Shown: positions 23,800 through 32,991 of the stretch, one piece after another
Position numbering within the stretch: position 1 is the first letter of the stretch
Layout: each line of letters opens with the position of its first letter
NCBI GenBank assembly: GCA_021463345.1
Contig: JAJTYM010000001.1
Coordinates: 136,001 to 200,000 of the forward strand
Direction: 5' to 3'
DNA from: Pseudobdellovibrionaceae bacterium
Lineage (GTDB): Bacteria; Bdellovibrionota; Bdellovibrionia; Bdellovibrionales; JAMPXM01
Length of the DNA stretch: 64,000 nucleotides
The notes under the pieces: generated by a model
Databases searched by the model: none
Seen by the model: the letters and a program-made list of their open reading frames with translations, nothing else
Told to the model about the DNA's origin: nothing
Position numbers and translations under genes: made by a program

Positions 23800-24528
23800 G
23801 TGGCCGGAAAAATGTGGTTTGTTCATTCGAGCGACGTCGTCAGCGGTCCTTTCGACACCAAGGGCGTCCAAGAGCAGCTCAGTCTCGGCAATTTCAACGC
23901 GAACTGCTTCATTTGGTGGAAAGGGCAAAGGGAGTGGATACCGATCCAACTCTGGGAGGCCCAGCTCAGCCAGATCCTCCAGAGCGAGGATCAAAAATCC
24001 CAAACCTCCGTTTGGTACGTGGACACATCGGGCAGCCCGATCGGCCCTCTCACCCAGGGCGAAATGCTCGCGCACCTGCGCGGCATGCGGAACCTGGGCA
24101 AAGTCCGCCTATGGACGGTGGGCATGAACAAATGGGCGAACCTCTTCGAGCTCCATGACATCATGGACCAGCTCGGCATGAGCCGCAGAGAGAACGCGCG
24201 CGCGCCCCTGATGGGGGCCGTCGCGGTGTCGCGCCTCGCCGAGGACGCGCAGCCCATGCTCGCCCGCGCGGCATCGATCTCCATCGCCGGCATCGGCATC
24301 AACGACGCGCACGGGCTCACCAAAGGCGACACCGTGCAACTCGTCTTAAGAAGCGCTGAGTTCCCCAACCCGATCCGCATGCAAGCCACGACCGTCTACG
24401 TGACGCCGCAAGGGTACGCCGGCCTGAAATTCACGTCGGTGCACCCGGAAACGCAGTCGCTCCTGTTCGATTACGTCAAGCGATTCAGCCCGCCGGGGGG
24501 ATCCGGCGACGCGCGCAAGACCGCGTAA
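23800..24528 (+). CDS. GYF-GYF-PilZ domain cytoplasmic protein
   Basis: 242 residues, no signal or membrane segment. Two consecutive GYF_2-type modules are visible: residues about 5-50 (MWFVHSSDVVSGPFDTKGVQ ... WWKGQREWIPI) and 70-120 (WYVDTSGSPIGPLTQGEMLA ... MNKWANLF). The C-terminal third looks like a PilZ barrel (AASISIAGIGI, GLTKGDTVQLVL, GYAGLKF). No RxxxR is evident and the DxSxxG motif reads SISIAG, so c-di-GMP binding is doubtful. Start GTG 23800 or ATG 23812. It converges with the Agl/Glt-type cluster; in Myxococcus a GYF domain is part of GltJ. Confidence 0.8.
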   Translation: MAGKMWFVHSSDVVSGPFDTKGVQEQLSLGNFNANCFIWWKGQREWIPIQLWEAQLSQILQSEDQKSQTSVWYVDTSGSPIGPLTQGEMLAHLRGMRNLGKVRLWTVGMNKWANLFELHDIMDQLGMSRRENARAPLMGAVAVSRLAEDAQPMLARAASISIAGIGINDAHGLTKGDTVQLVLRSAEFPNPIRMQATTVYVTPQGYAGLKFTSVHPETQSLLFDYVKRFSPPGGSGDARKTA

Positions 24529-24585
24529 AGCCGGCCGGCCGGCCGGGATTTCGCGCCGGTGCCGAGCCGCCCCGCTGGGAGGTCC

Positions 24586-25173
24586 TCACTCAGCCGACGA
24601 CGCCTCGTGCTTGAGGACGGCGAAATTGATCTCGCCGCCGCCGGCCTCCTTCACGGTGTACATGACCTTCTTGATCGTCAGGAAGTCGACGCTCTTGTCG
24701 GCCTGCACGGTCACGCGGCGGTCGTCCTCGGGCCTCGACTCGGCCCCCTCGCCCTGCTTCGCCTCGTCGACGGCCTCTTTCACCTTGTCCAGCCCGAGCA
24801 GCCTGCGCTGCTCCGCCCTCGCCTTGAAGGACTCCGCGAGGCGGTTATGGAGGGTGTTGATCATCCAATCCTGCTGCTCTTTCACATCGTCGAACTTGGC
24901 CACGATCTCGCGGTTGAGCGTGATGCTCTGCTTGCTCACGACCACGACGTGAGCGGGCCGCAGCTCTTTCGTCTCCGTCGCCCGCGGCAACTCGACGGCG
25001 TCGTCGAGCTCGATCGCCTGGCCGGTCACGTTGAAATTCATGAGCAGGAACGTCACCAAAACCGTGAACATGTCGACCATCGCGGTGAGGCTCAGCATCG
25101 CGATGGCGCTGCGGCCCTTGCCGCGGCGGGGGCGGTTGTGACGATCGCGAAGGCCGGGAGCGTAAATCGGCAT
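24586..25173 (-). CDS. TolR/ExbD-family protein, second copy (AglS-like)
   Basis: Proton-channel subunit with one membrane helix and a periplasmic domain, 195 residues. The helix region LSLTAMVDMFTVLVTFLLMN contains the Asp (in MVDM) that carries protons in this family. It is longer than usual TolR, with an extra acidic/Lys-rich helical insert (about 115-155). It is last of three channel genes; its ATG shares one base with the preceding TAA. One TolQ plus two different TolR proteins is the arrangement of Myxococcus AglR-AglQ-AglS. Confidence 0.9.
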   Translation of the reverse strand: MPIYAPGLRDRHNRPRRGKGRSAIAMLSLTAMVDMFTVLVTFLLMNFNVTGQAIELDDAVELPRATETKELRPAHVVVVSKQSITLNREIVAKFDDVKEQQDWMINTLHNRLAESFKARAEQRRLLGLDKVKEAVDEAKQGEGAESRPEDDRRVTVQADKSVDFLTIKKVMYTVKEAGGGEINFAVLKHEASSAE

Positions 25174-25646
25174 TACTCGATACCTCCGGTCGGGATCGTG
25201 ATCTGCGGGAAGCCGGACTGGAGGAGGGCGTCCATGCCCGTGATCAAGACCTCATACGGGAGCTGCTCTTCCACGGACAGCTTCGCGTCGACCTTGTTGG
25301 GGTGCTGTTCCTTGAATTTCTTCAACTCCTCGATGAGCCTGGCCGAATCGTACTGCCCGTCGACCTTCGAGAAAAACACCGCTTGGCGCTCCATGACGAG
25401 GCGGAAACCGTTCTCCCTGGCGTCCACGCGCAGGACGATGTCGGAGTCCGGCGTCGGTTCGGCCGGCTGCTCAGCGTCGGTCTTCTTGCCCTCGATGGAA
25501 CTGCCCAATTGGATCATCGAGACCTGGGACCAAACGGCGGTCAGCAAGAGGAACGTGATCAGCACGCTCATCAAATCGATGAACGGGACCAGGTTCAACT
25601 CCGTGTTCGCCGAGCGGCCCGAGCCGTTGTCTTCGACCTGCGCCAT
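25173..25646 (-). CDS. TolR/ExbD-family protein, first copy (AglQ-like)
   Basis: 157 residues. N-terminal cytoplasmic tail, then ELNLVPFIDLMSVLITFLLL with the channel Asp in FIDLM, followed by a periplasmic domain ending PYEVLITGMDALLQSGFPQI, the usual TolR/ExbD fold ending. It sits between the TolQ-like and the second TolR-like gene with gaps of 11 bp and none, so the three are co-expressed. It should use proton flow to drive the FHA/TonB-like protein encoded upstream. Confidence 0.93.
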   Translation of the reverse strand: MAQVEDNGSGRSANTELNLVPFIDLMSVLITFLLLTAVWSQVSMIQLGSSIEGKKTDAEQPAEPTPDSDIVLRVDARENGFRLVMERQAVFFSKVDGQYDSARLIEELKKFKEQHPNKVDAKLSVEEQLPYEVLITGMDALLQSGFPQITIPTGGIE

Positions 25647-25657
25647 GGGGCCCCCGC

Positions 25658-26341
25658 TTACTCTTTCAGTTTATCGCGGTTGGCGACGACGAGGTTCATG
25701 AGGCTCATCGAGCTCTCCGTCACCTCGTTGAGGATGCGCGACACCCGGATCTGGAAATAACCGTACGCGAGGATCGCCAGCACGGCGACGATCAGGCCGA
25801 AGGCCGTGCAGTGCAGCGCTTCGGAGATACCTTCGGCGAGCTTGATCGATTTCTCGGCGCCGCCGACCTTGTCCATCGACACGCTGGTGAACGACTTGAT
25901 CATCCCGAGGATCGTGCCGATCAGGCCGACAAGGGTCGCGACGTTGCCGAAAACGGCCAGGAACGCCGTCCAGCCCTCGATCCTCGGCGTGTCACGCAGC
26001 ACGGCCGCGTCCATCGCCACCTGCACCTCCTCGTCGGGCCGGTGGTTCATGACCTGAACCAGCCCCGTCTTGAGCGTGCTCGTCAAGGGCGTCGGCTTGC
26101 TGTCGCAATACGTGATGGCCTGGCGGATGTCCCCGCGCAAGACCATGCCGAACAGGTGTTCATTGAAATCGCTTTTGTCGATCGTCAGCGATCGGAGCGT
26201 CATGAAACGCTCGAGGATCAAAAGGACCGTCAAAAGCCCTATGAGAGCGATCAAGTACATGGCGGGTCCGCCGGCGGTGAACGCGTCGACGATGAAATTG
26301 CCCGTCTCCCTGGTCGCTAATTGGGCCGCTTGCTCTTCCAC
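25658..26341 (-). CDS. TolQ/ExbB-family proton channel protein (AglR-like)
   Basis: 227 residues with three membrane segments: about 25-45 (GGPAMYLIALIGLLTVLLIL), 125-150 (VFGNVATLVGLIGTILGMIK) and 170-195 (CTAFGLIVAVLAILAYGYF). The GTILGMIKSF block and the Thr/Ala-rich third helix are hallmarks of the MotA/TolQ/ExbB family. It forms the stator with the two TolR-like products and lies directly after the FHA/TonB-like gene (46 bp gap). Confidence 0.94.
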   Translation of the reverse strand: MEEQAAQLATRETGNFIVDAFTAGGPAMYLIALIGLLTVLLILERFMTLRSLTIDKSDFNEHLFGMVLRGDIRQAITYCDSKPTPLTSTLKTGLVQVMNHRPDEEVQVAMDAAVLRDTPRIEGWTAFLAVFGNVATLVGLIGTILGMIKSFTSVSMDKVGGAEKSIKLAEGISEALHCTAFGLIVAVLAILAYGYFQIRVSRILNEVTESSMSLMNLVVANRDKLKE

Positions 26342-26387
26342 GGATGTCTCCTCCCTGAGTTGCCGTAAATTTCCATATTCCGTTTTT

Positions 26388-28595
26388 TCAATTCGAGAAG
26401 AAGAACGGGTACGCCACCGTGACTTCCTCGTTCGTAGGCGGTTCGGGGAACTTGATGCCGCGGATGATCCCGCGCACGCATTCGCCCACCCTGGCGTTGC
26501 CCAATTCGCTCGATTTCACCCGCGCCGACAGCGTACGGCCTTGCTCGCCGATGACCCACTCCATCACGAGCTTGCCGAACAAATCCGGGTTGCGGTTCAA
26601 TTCACGCTCGTAACAAGACTTGATGGCGCGGATGTTCGCGAGCACCGCCCGGCGGATCGCTTCGCGATCGATCGTGCCGGAGAACGACTCCTCGTTCCCG
26701 CCGGGCACGATCTGCACGCCTTTGCGCTGGCCGAGGCCACCCGTTCCGTAGCCGCTCGTACCGCCGCCGCGGCCCTTGGTGTTCACTCCGGCGACGCCGA
26801 CCGCGGCGGTGCCGGTGCCGCCTTGGCCCGTGTCCTTGAACGGCGTGCCCAAACCCTCGCCGGGACGATTGGTGTTCTGACCGGCCCGGCCCGTGGCCGC
26901 GTCGGCGAAACCGCTGAGCTCGCCGGCGCCGCTGTAACTCGTGTCCTGGCGGTCCTGGCGACCGCCGCCGCCGAACACGCTGAAGACGCCCGCTTTCGCG
27001 ACGTCCTTCCTTTGCGATTTCGCCTGGGCCCCCTCGGTCGGGCCCGTTTTCACGGCGCCGCCCTGCTTGATCGAAGTCTGCGTGCGCGGCGACTGCTTGT
27101 CGTTCCTGTTCGGCGCCACGTTGGAAGCCGCCCCCGGGTTCTGTTTCGGCTCCGGGGCCTGCGCTTTCACCATCTGCGTTTTCACTTCCTGCTTCACGGG
27201 AGCCGGAGTCGATTTCACCACCTGCGGAGGCGGCGTCGGGATCGGTTTCGGTTCCTCTTTCTCCGCGGGCGGCACCGGGATCGGGGCCGGCCTCGGCTTC
27301 TGACGCTCCATCTCCACGATCGCGGTGCGCATGGGCTCATCGAGATCGTCCCCCGGCAAGCCCATCGGCGGCGTGTAGAGGAACATGTAGAGCCAGAGGA
27401 TGCCGACCATCACGAAGGCCATCACCACCCCGGTGAACTCGGCGGCGGTGAGGTCGAACATGGGCGCCATGAGCGGCTTCGGGGAATCCGACGTGTAACG
27501 GATGATCACCGAAACGGAATCGGTGAGCTCGAGACGGATCATCTCGCCCTGCTCAAGGACCAGAGCGTAGTTGGGGCCGTCCTTCTGCATCCGGTTCTGG
27601 CGCAGGAGCTCGACGAACGATTGCGTCTGCTGCCCTTTGACGAGTTCGCCCGTGAACTCGGGGCTGATCAGCACGACCGCGCGCGCGTCGATCCTCAGGA
27701 TCGGGATCTTGCGCTGCTTGGAGACCATCACCGGGAGCACGATATCGCAATCCGGCATCGAACCCATCGTGACGGCGCGCTGACCGGAGAAATGGCTCGC
27801 GTTGATCACGCGCTCGCGCCAGAGCACGAGGACCTCGACGACCGTGCCCTTGCTGGGCTTCACGAACTCGCGGAACGATTGGTACTTGCTCGGCGGGGCG
27901 AACGTGCCACCCGCCTTTTTCTCCTTCCGCGCCCGACCCGTTTTCGACGGCGCGGGCGAGGGGAGCGCGGCGCCACTTTTGTCGGCGACGTTTCTGTCGA
28001 CGGCGCTCTTGTCCATGCCGTTCTTATCCGCGGCGGCCCTCGACTCCGGCCGGTCGGGAGCCGGCGGCGGCGCGACGGCCGGCGCTTCGTCCCCCGTCGG
28101 GAGCGGCGGAGGGACCTGAATCTTGTAAGGATCGATCGGCACGGAGAGCCCGCCGCTCACCAACGACGGCGCGGACGCGGGAAGGTCGGGAATCGGCGGG
28201 GGTTCGGGCTTCGCCGGGGGCGCCGACGGGCGCGGGACCGCGCCCGTCGGCGGCGACACCGGCCTGTCCGGCACGACCGGAGCCGCTTTCGGTTTAGGGA
28301 CGCCGATGTAGAACTCGATGCGGTAATCGCCGATGCGCACGACGTCGCCGCTTTCGATCCTCGCGTCGAGCACGCTCTCGTCGTTGAGGAGAGTGCCGCT
28401 CTCGGAGCCGAGGTCGCAGACGTAATGCGAACCGTCGCGCTCCTCGATCGCCGCGTGGATGATCGAGACCTTGTCGTCGTCGAGCGGGACCTGGACGTCG
28501 GACTGGCGGCCGATGACCACCTGTTCGTCGAGGAACTGCTTCACTCCGTGCAGCGAATCCCCTTTATAGATGCGAAGAACGACCGGCCTCTTCAA
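26388..28595 (-). CDS. Trans-envelope FHA / AgmX-PglI C-terminal domain protein (GltG-like)
   Basis: 735 residues. Order of parts: FHA domain at about 5-97 (IGRQSD, SIIHAAI, SESGTLLND); Pro-rich linker; a second cytoplasmic beta domain (about 225-375, RAVTMGSMPDCDIVLPVMVS, FHA-like); one membrane helix near 390-410 (VVMAFVMVGILWLYMFLY); a Pro/Lys then Gly-rich periplasmic stretch; a TonB-like C-terminal domain (about 640-735: AIRRAVLANIRAIKSCYERE). That layout fits Myxococcus GltG/PglI, which spans the envelope and is driven by a TolQR-type channel. TTG start in a TTGA overlap with the preceding stop, with GGAAG at 7 nt. Confidence 0.9.
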   Translation of the reverse strand: MKRPVVLRIYKGDSLHGVKQFLDEQVVIGRQSDVQVPLDDDKVSIIHAAIEERDGSHYVCDLGSESGTLLNDESVLDARIESGDVVRIGDYRIEFYIGVPKPKAAPVVPDRPVSPPTGAVPRPSAPPAKPEPPPIPDLPASAPSLVSGGLSVPIDPYKIQVPPPLPTGDEAPAVAPPPAPDRPESRAAADKNGMDKSAVDRNVADKSGAALPSPAPSKTGRARKEKKAGGTFAPPSKYQSFREFVKPSKGTVVEVLVLWRERVINASHFSGQRAVTMGSMPDCDIVLPVMVSKQRKIPILRIDARAVVLISPEFTGELVKGQQTQSFVELLRQNRMQKDGPNYALVLEQGEMIRLELTDSVSVIIRYTSDSPKPLMAPMFDLTAAEFTGVVMAFVMVGILWLYMFLYTPPMGLPGDDLDEPMRTAIVEMERQKPRPAPIPVPPAEKEEPKPIPTPPPQVVKSTPAPVKQEVKTQMVKAQAPEPKQNPGAASNVAPNRNDKQSPRTQTSIKQGGAVKTGPTEGAQAKSQRKDVAKAGVFSVFGGGGRQDRQDTSYSGAGELSGFADAATGRAGQNTNRPGEGLGTPFKDTGQGGTGTAAVGVAGVNTKGRGGGTSGYGTGGLGQRKGVQIVPGGNEESFSGTIDREAIRRAVLANIRAIKSCYERELNRNPDLFGKLVMEWVIGEQGRTLSARVKSSELGNARVGECVRGIIRGIKFPEPPTNEEVTVAYPFFFSN

Positions 28596-28927
28596 TTGCC
28601 ACTTCCTTTGCGCGTGATGTCTTCGGACGCCTTGCGCATCTCCGGCAAGAAGTCGTCGCGCAAGCGGATCAACCGCTTGTGGTTGAATTGCTTCTTCTGC
28701 AGCATGTAGAAGAGCTCCGGCTTCTGAGCCTGACCTTCGACGAGTTGGTCCTCGAAGTTGATCGAGGTGCTCTTCTTGGATCCGGAGCTTTTCTTCGCGT
28801 CGGATTTGGGATCGGCCGCCGTTTCGGCGGACGCGGAACGCGCGCCCCCGGAGACGGCCAAAGCCGTCGCCAGAGCGAAAACCCAGGCGAACGATAACTG
28901 TCTCAGTCTGAATCGAAACGACCGCAT
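28592..28927 (-). CDS. Small exported protein of the Glt-type cluster (GltF-like position)
   Basis: 111 residues from the ATG at 28927 (GTG at 28939 is an alternative). Signal peptide about 1-34 (LSFAWVFALATALAVSGG, cleavage after ASA), Lys/Ser linker, then a charged domain (INFEDQLVEGQAQKPELFYM, followed by LQKKQFNHKRLIRLRDDF). It lies between the TPR lipoprotein and FHA/TonB genes, the place gltF holds in Myxococcus. No enzymatic motif; probably a structural periplasmic part. Confidence 0.75.
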   Translation of the reverse strand: MRSFRFRLRQLSFAWVFALATALAVSGGARSASAETAADPKSDAKKSSGSKKSTSINFEDQLVEGQAQKPELFYMLQKKQFNHKRLIRLRDDFLPEMRKASEDITRKGSGN

Positions 28928-28942
28928 TGTGTTTCTCACGTC

Positions 28943-29797
28943 TTATTTTAACTCACCACGGGCCTTCTTTTCGAGAGCATTCGCACGGTCGAGGACATCT
29001 TTGCGCTCGGTCTCGAGAAACTTGACCTTGATGGCCAGGGGAAGCCCTTCCTTGCCCTTGTTCATATAGTCGATCAAAAGGATCGCGTAGTTCAAATGCA
29101 GGCCGACGTCCCGGGAATTCGTTTTGACGAGTTCCTTGTAGATGTCCTCGGCCTTGCCGTAATTCTTGTTCGCGCGGAGCGCGATCGCGTAGTTGACCGC
29201 GACGGCCGCGTTCTTCTTGTTCGCCCTGTACGCCTGCTCCATGAGCGACAGGGCCTTGGCGTAATCGCCGCCCTGGACGTACATCGAGCCGAGGTTGCCG
29301 AGGACGTCCGGGTTGCGATCGTCGATGCGATAGGCTTTCTTGAGCGTCTGCAGAGCCGCGGCGGCGTCCCCTTCGGCGATCTGCACGAGCGCGAAGTTGT
29401 TCAGGAGCGAGGCGTTGTTCTGGTTCTTCTCGAACGCTTTCTCGAGCAGGATCTTCGCCGCCCCCACACGCCCCTGCCGGAACTGGAACATGGCGAGCGC
29501 GTTGAGCGCGACCGGGTCGCCGCCGTTGGCCGCGAGCAGTTTGGACGCCTCCGCGACGACCGCGCTCTCCGACCCGCTCCGCAGCGCCTGCGACAACGGC
29601 TGGTATTTGCGGTCGGCGCCGCCCGACGGCTGCGATTCAGCCATGGGCGATCCCTTGGCTGGAGAGTGCGACTCCGCGTCCGCGAAAGCGTCGGCCTCGC
29701 CCCTCGGGCCCCCCTCCGCATCGCCTTTTTTCGCCCCGCCCGCGCATCCAGCGAGGAAGGCCGCGCCAACCATCAAGAGCCGAGTTCGGTACGTCAC
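28943..29797 (-). CDS. TPR lipoprotein of the Glt-type cluster (GltE/AglT-like)
   Basis: 284 residues. The GTG start at 29797 overlaps the previous stop (GTGA). Signal and lipobox: VTYRTRLLMVGAAFLAGCAG (Cys at about 18, residue +2 Ala), predicting an outer-membrane lipoprotein. After a disordered Gly/Glu segment come about five TPR units (for example DPVALNALAMFQFRQGRVG, DRNPDVLGNLGSMYVQGGDY, NPDVLGNLG). Lipoprotein plus TPRs next to a large TPR protein matches AglT/GltE. Confidence 0.87.
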   Translation of the reverse strand: MTYRTRLLMVGAAFLAGCAGGAKKGDAEGGPRGEADAFADAESHSPAKGSPMAESQPSGGADRKYQPLSQALRSGSESAVVAEASKLLAANGGDPVALNALAMFQFRQGRVGAAKILLEKAFEKNQNNASLLNNFALVQIAEGDAAAALQTLKKAYRIDDRNPDVLGNLGSMYVQGGDYAKALSLMEQAYRANKKNAAVAVNYAIALRANKNYGKAEDIYKELVKTNSRDVGLHLNYAILLIDYMNKGKEGLPLAIKVKFLETERKDVLDRANALEKKARGELK

Positions 29798-32700
29798 AGG
29801 CCCATCCAATCCACGGCGCTCGAGGCCGCAGGCAACTCGCCGGCGTCTTGGAATTCGGGGTCGTACTGGCTCAACCCACGCGCGGCGATCCTGGACCACT
29901 CGCCGTAGCTCTCCAGTTCGATCGCCTTGTCCCACGCCGCCTTGTACGAATTCTTCGCTTCCGCGCGGATGCCGTTGATTTCCTGCTGAATGAGCGCCTT
30001 GTACTTCTCGCCGTCCTCGGCCGAGAAGCCGGACGGGACCGGGATCCGGGTGAACGTGTACGCGATGTAATCGAACATCTGGCCGCTGCTCGCCAACGCC
30101 GCCACGATCATCGGGGCGTAATCGAAGCGGATCACTTCCTTCATGTGGTTGATGTAACGCTCGCGGATCTGCTTGACCTGCGCCGCGGCCGACGCCTGCT
30201 GGCGATCGCTCTGCGTGAAACGGATCGCGCGCAGTTCCTGGAAGGTGTCCTGCGCCAGGATGAAGCGCGCTTCAGCGGCGTACTGCACCCCGACGTCGGA
30301 GCCCTGTTTCTTGAACGCCTGATAGGTCGCGATCGTGCGCTGATAGGATTCCTTCGCCTTGGTCGGCCGGCCGAGTCTCGCGGACACCAGGGCGTGGTTG
30401 AAACGCGCCTTCATGATGTTGCCTTTGTCGCGCGCCCCGGAGTTCAGGTACTGATCGTACAGGAAGGCGGCCCGGCCCAGGGCGCCGCGCTTGCGCGCGA
30501 TCTCGGCCTGGAAGAATATCGTCTCGAGCCGGTCCGCGCGCTTGCTCTTCGCCATGTACGCGTCGTAGTTGCGGATCGCGGCCGAATGCGCGCCCAGCCC
30601 GTCCCATATGACGGCCGCGTTGAAATGCGCGTTGACCGCCTTGGCGTCTTTCGGGTTCGCGCTGGCGTAGCTCTCGTATTGCTTCGCGGCGAGTTCGAGC
30701 TGGCCGGTCTGCTGGTACAGGCGAGCCATCGCGTTGCGCGAGTCGTTTTTCATCTGCAGCGTCTTCGGGTCGTTGCCGGGGAAGGCGAGCACCATGTTGT
30801 GCATGCGGATCGCCGCGCCGATCTCCCCGGCCTTCTCGTAGTTCACGCCCGCGTTGTACCTGGCGGCGGTCGCTAGATCCGATGTCTTGTAGTCGTTGGC
30901 GTACTTCTCGTACTCCTTGGCGCTGGCGGCGAACTCGTTGCCCTCGCCCAGCTTCTGGGCCCGGACGAAGTTGGCTTTCTCCAGCATCGAACGCACCTCG
31001 CCGCCGAACTTGCTACGCGCGATCTGCGGGTTGGCCAGCAGCGAGTTGGCGCGGTCGATCATCCCGCTCATGTCGCCCTTGAGCTTGTAGATGTCGAGCA
31101 GCAGGTTGCCCGCGATCTCGGCGTTGGCCGAGTTCGGCTCGGTTTTGAGGATGTCCTCGAAGATCTCGGACGCCTTGTCGAAATGATTGTACGAGTAATA
31201 CAACACGCCAAGGCGGCGTTTGACGTCCGAGGTCTTCTCGCCTTTCGGGGCGGCTTCGAAATACTTGAGCGCCGCGCGCTCGAAGCGGACGACCTCCGGG
31301 TCGAGCGGTATCCTCTCGACCGAATCGCCCCGCTTCTCGTCGATCGCCTGCGCGGTCGGCAGGTCCTTCTCGAGAGCGAGAACCGCGTTCGTGATCGCCT
31401 TGTCGCGGTATTTGCCCTTCGGGTCCTTTTCAGCCGACCACAAGTAGACCCGCGCGGCCTCCTCGTATTTGTTCATGTCGAACAGCAACTCGCCGTGGAA
31501 GAATTGCATCTCCGGCGCGTTCGGCCCGGCGGCGAAATACTTCATGTACAGGCCGTACCCGGCGCTCGCCTGGGCCTGCGAATACTGCGCGCGCGAGTTC
31601 TGCGCGGTTTGGTGCATCTGAAGCACGTGGTTGCGCAACGTCGTCTCCTGCAGGCTCGCGACGTCGTCGACGAGCTTTTTGTTCTTGGCGTTCGCCTGCG
31701 CCCATTGGCTCGAGGGCCCGAACATCTCCAGCCAGTTGACGAGTTCCTCGCGGAACTTGCGTTGGTCGGCGGTCGCGTAGGTCAGGATGACCTGGTACTG
31801 GTAGTCGGCGGCCCGCTCGCCGCTCGGGTTCTCCGCGATCAGCCTTTTGAAGACGTGATTGGCGGCCGTCCGGTTTCCGGAATCGGCGTAGATGTACGCC
31901 AGGCGCTCGAGCATCTTGAACGTCAGCGACTCGTCCTGGGCCACGCGCGAGAATTCGCTCCGCGCCGAGCGGTAATCGCCGCTTTCCGCGTAGAACGGCA
32001 CGTAGTCCTTGAGGGCCTCAGCGGCCAGGCGGACCTTGTTGACCGCCTTGCGGCCGGCGACGTTCTCGCCCGCCTCCCCGCCGCGGCTCATTTTCACGAC
32101 CCGCTCGAGCATCTTGAGCGCCGTCCCGACCCTGTTGAGGCGATAGAGGCACCAAGCCGCCTTGTACATCGCGAACGTGTTGAGGCGCGCCTTCTTGCGC
32201 TGGATGACCTTGTAGTAATTGTCGAGCGCTTTCTGCCAAGCGTCGTTCTCGAAGTAGAATTCGCCGAGCGCGAAGTGCGACTCGATCACGTAGGCCGAGT
32301 TCGCGTACTCCTTGACGAGGCGCCGGTAATACGCCTCGCCCTTCTGCACGTCCCCGGCCTCGAAATGGTTGTAGCCGAGGAAAAACAGGGCCTGGTCGAC
32401 TTTGCGGTCCTGCGGGAAGTCGCGCAAGAACCATTCATAGAGCTGGATCGCCTTGCGGTTGTAATCGCGCGCGACCTTGAGGTCGATCCTCGGCTTGACG
32501 CGCGTCTTCTTCTCGAGAAAGTTCTTGAGCTTCTCCTCGTACGCCGCCTGCTCGCGGAATTCCACGAGTTGCGCCTTTTCAACGTACGATTCGGCCAAGC
32601 GCAGCCAGATCTCGCCGCGGCTGCGGGAGCGCTTGTACTGCTGCGACAGCTGGTAGAGCTTCTTGATCTCCTGATCGAGGAGCTTCTCGTACTCGACTTC

Positions 32701-32991
32701 CTTCGAGTTGCCGTCGTAAAAGTCGTTGGACCGCGGCGGCTTCACCTGCCGCAGGTCGCGCTGCTTGACCGTCGGCGTCTGCAGCTTCGTCGACGACGGG
32801 AGCGCCATCTTGGCGCGGTTCATCTCGATCTTGCCGCCGCTCTTCGAGTTGCGACCGGATTTCGGCGATGACGGGGCCGGCCGGGTCTTCGACCTCGCTT
32901 GCGCCTCGCCTGTCGCCGGGGCCGCGAGAGCCAGAGCCGCGATCAGCGCCGCGGCGAGAGGGAGCCGGCCTTGGACGATCCGTTTATTCAC
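29794..32991 (-). CDS. Large periplasmic TPR repeat protein (GltD/AgmU-like)
   Basis: 1065 residues. Signal peptide about 1-32 (RLPLAAALIAALALAAP), then a basic Ser/Pro linker and an almost continuous array of tetratricopeptide-like helical pairs (for example KVDQALFFLGYNHFEAGDVQ, DLATAARYNAGVNYEKAGEI, AKAVNAHFNAAVIWDGLGAH). No catalytic motif. Size and position before the TPR lipoprotein fit AgmU/GltD, a periplasmic scaffold of gliding adhesion complexes. Start: GTG at 32991 with GGGG at 9 nt, overlapping the upstream stop; ATG at 33009 is an alternative. Confidence 0.85.
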   Translation of the reverse strand: MNKRIVQGRLPLAAALIAALALAAPATGEAQARSKTRPAPSSPKSGRNSKSGGKIEMNRAKMALPSSTKLQTPTVKQRDLRQVKPPRSNDFYDGNSKEVEYEKLLDQEIKKLYQLSQQYKRSRSRGEIWLRLAESYVEKAQLVEFREQAAYEEKLKNFLEKKTRVKPRIDLKVARDYNRKAIQLYEWFLRDFPQDRKVDQALFFLGYNHFEAGDVQKGEAYYRRLVKEYANSAYVIESHFALGEFYFENDAWQKALDNYYKVIQRKKARLNTFAMYKAAWCLYRLNRVGTALKMLERVVKMSRGGEAGENVAGRKAVNKVRLAAEALKDYVPFYAESGDYRSARSEFSRVAQDESLTFKMLERLAYIYADSGNRTAANHVFKRLIAENPSGERAADYQYQVILTYATADQRKFREELVNWLEMFGPSSQWAQANAKNKKLVDDVASLQETTLRNHVLQMHQTAQNSRAQYSQAQASAGYGLYMKYFAAGPNAPEMQFFHGELLFDMNKYEEAARVYLWSAEKDPKGKYRDKAITNAVLALEKDLPTAQAIDEKRGDSVERIPLDPEVVRFERAALKYFEAAPKGEKTSDVKRRLGVLYYSYNHFDKASEIFEDILKTEPNSANAEIAGNLLLDIYKLKGDMSGMIDRANSLLANPQIARSKFGGEVRSMLEKANFVRAQKLGEGNEFAASAKEYEKYANDYKTSDLATAARYNAGVNYEKAGEIGAAIRMHNMVLAFPGNDPKTLQMKNDSRNAMARLYQQTGQLELAAKQYESYASANPKDAKAVNAHFNAAVIWDGLGAHSAAIRNYDAYMAKSKRADRLETIFFQAEIARKRGALGRAAFLYDQYLNSGARDKGNIMKARFNHALVSARLGRPTKAKESYQRTIATYQAFKKQGSDVGVQYAAEARFILAQDTFQELRAIRFTQSDRQQASAAAQVKQIRERYINHMKEVIRFDYAPMIVAALASSGQMFDYIAYTFTRIPVPSGFSAEDGEKYKALIQQEINGIRAEAKNSYKAAWDKAIELESYGEWSRIAARGLSQYDPEFQDAGELPAASSAVDWMGL

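Noticed and set aside
24531-24546. CCGG repeat between the GYF-PilZ and AglS-like stop codons as a bidirectional terminator
   Set aside because: CCGGCCGGCCGGCCGG is self-complementary, but the following T-run is only three bases; it could be a weak terminator but is not supported well enough to list.
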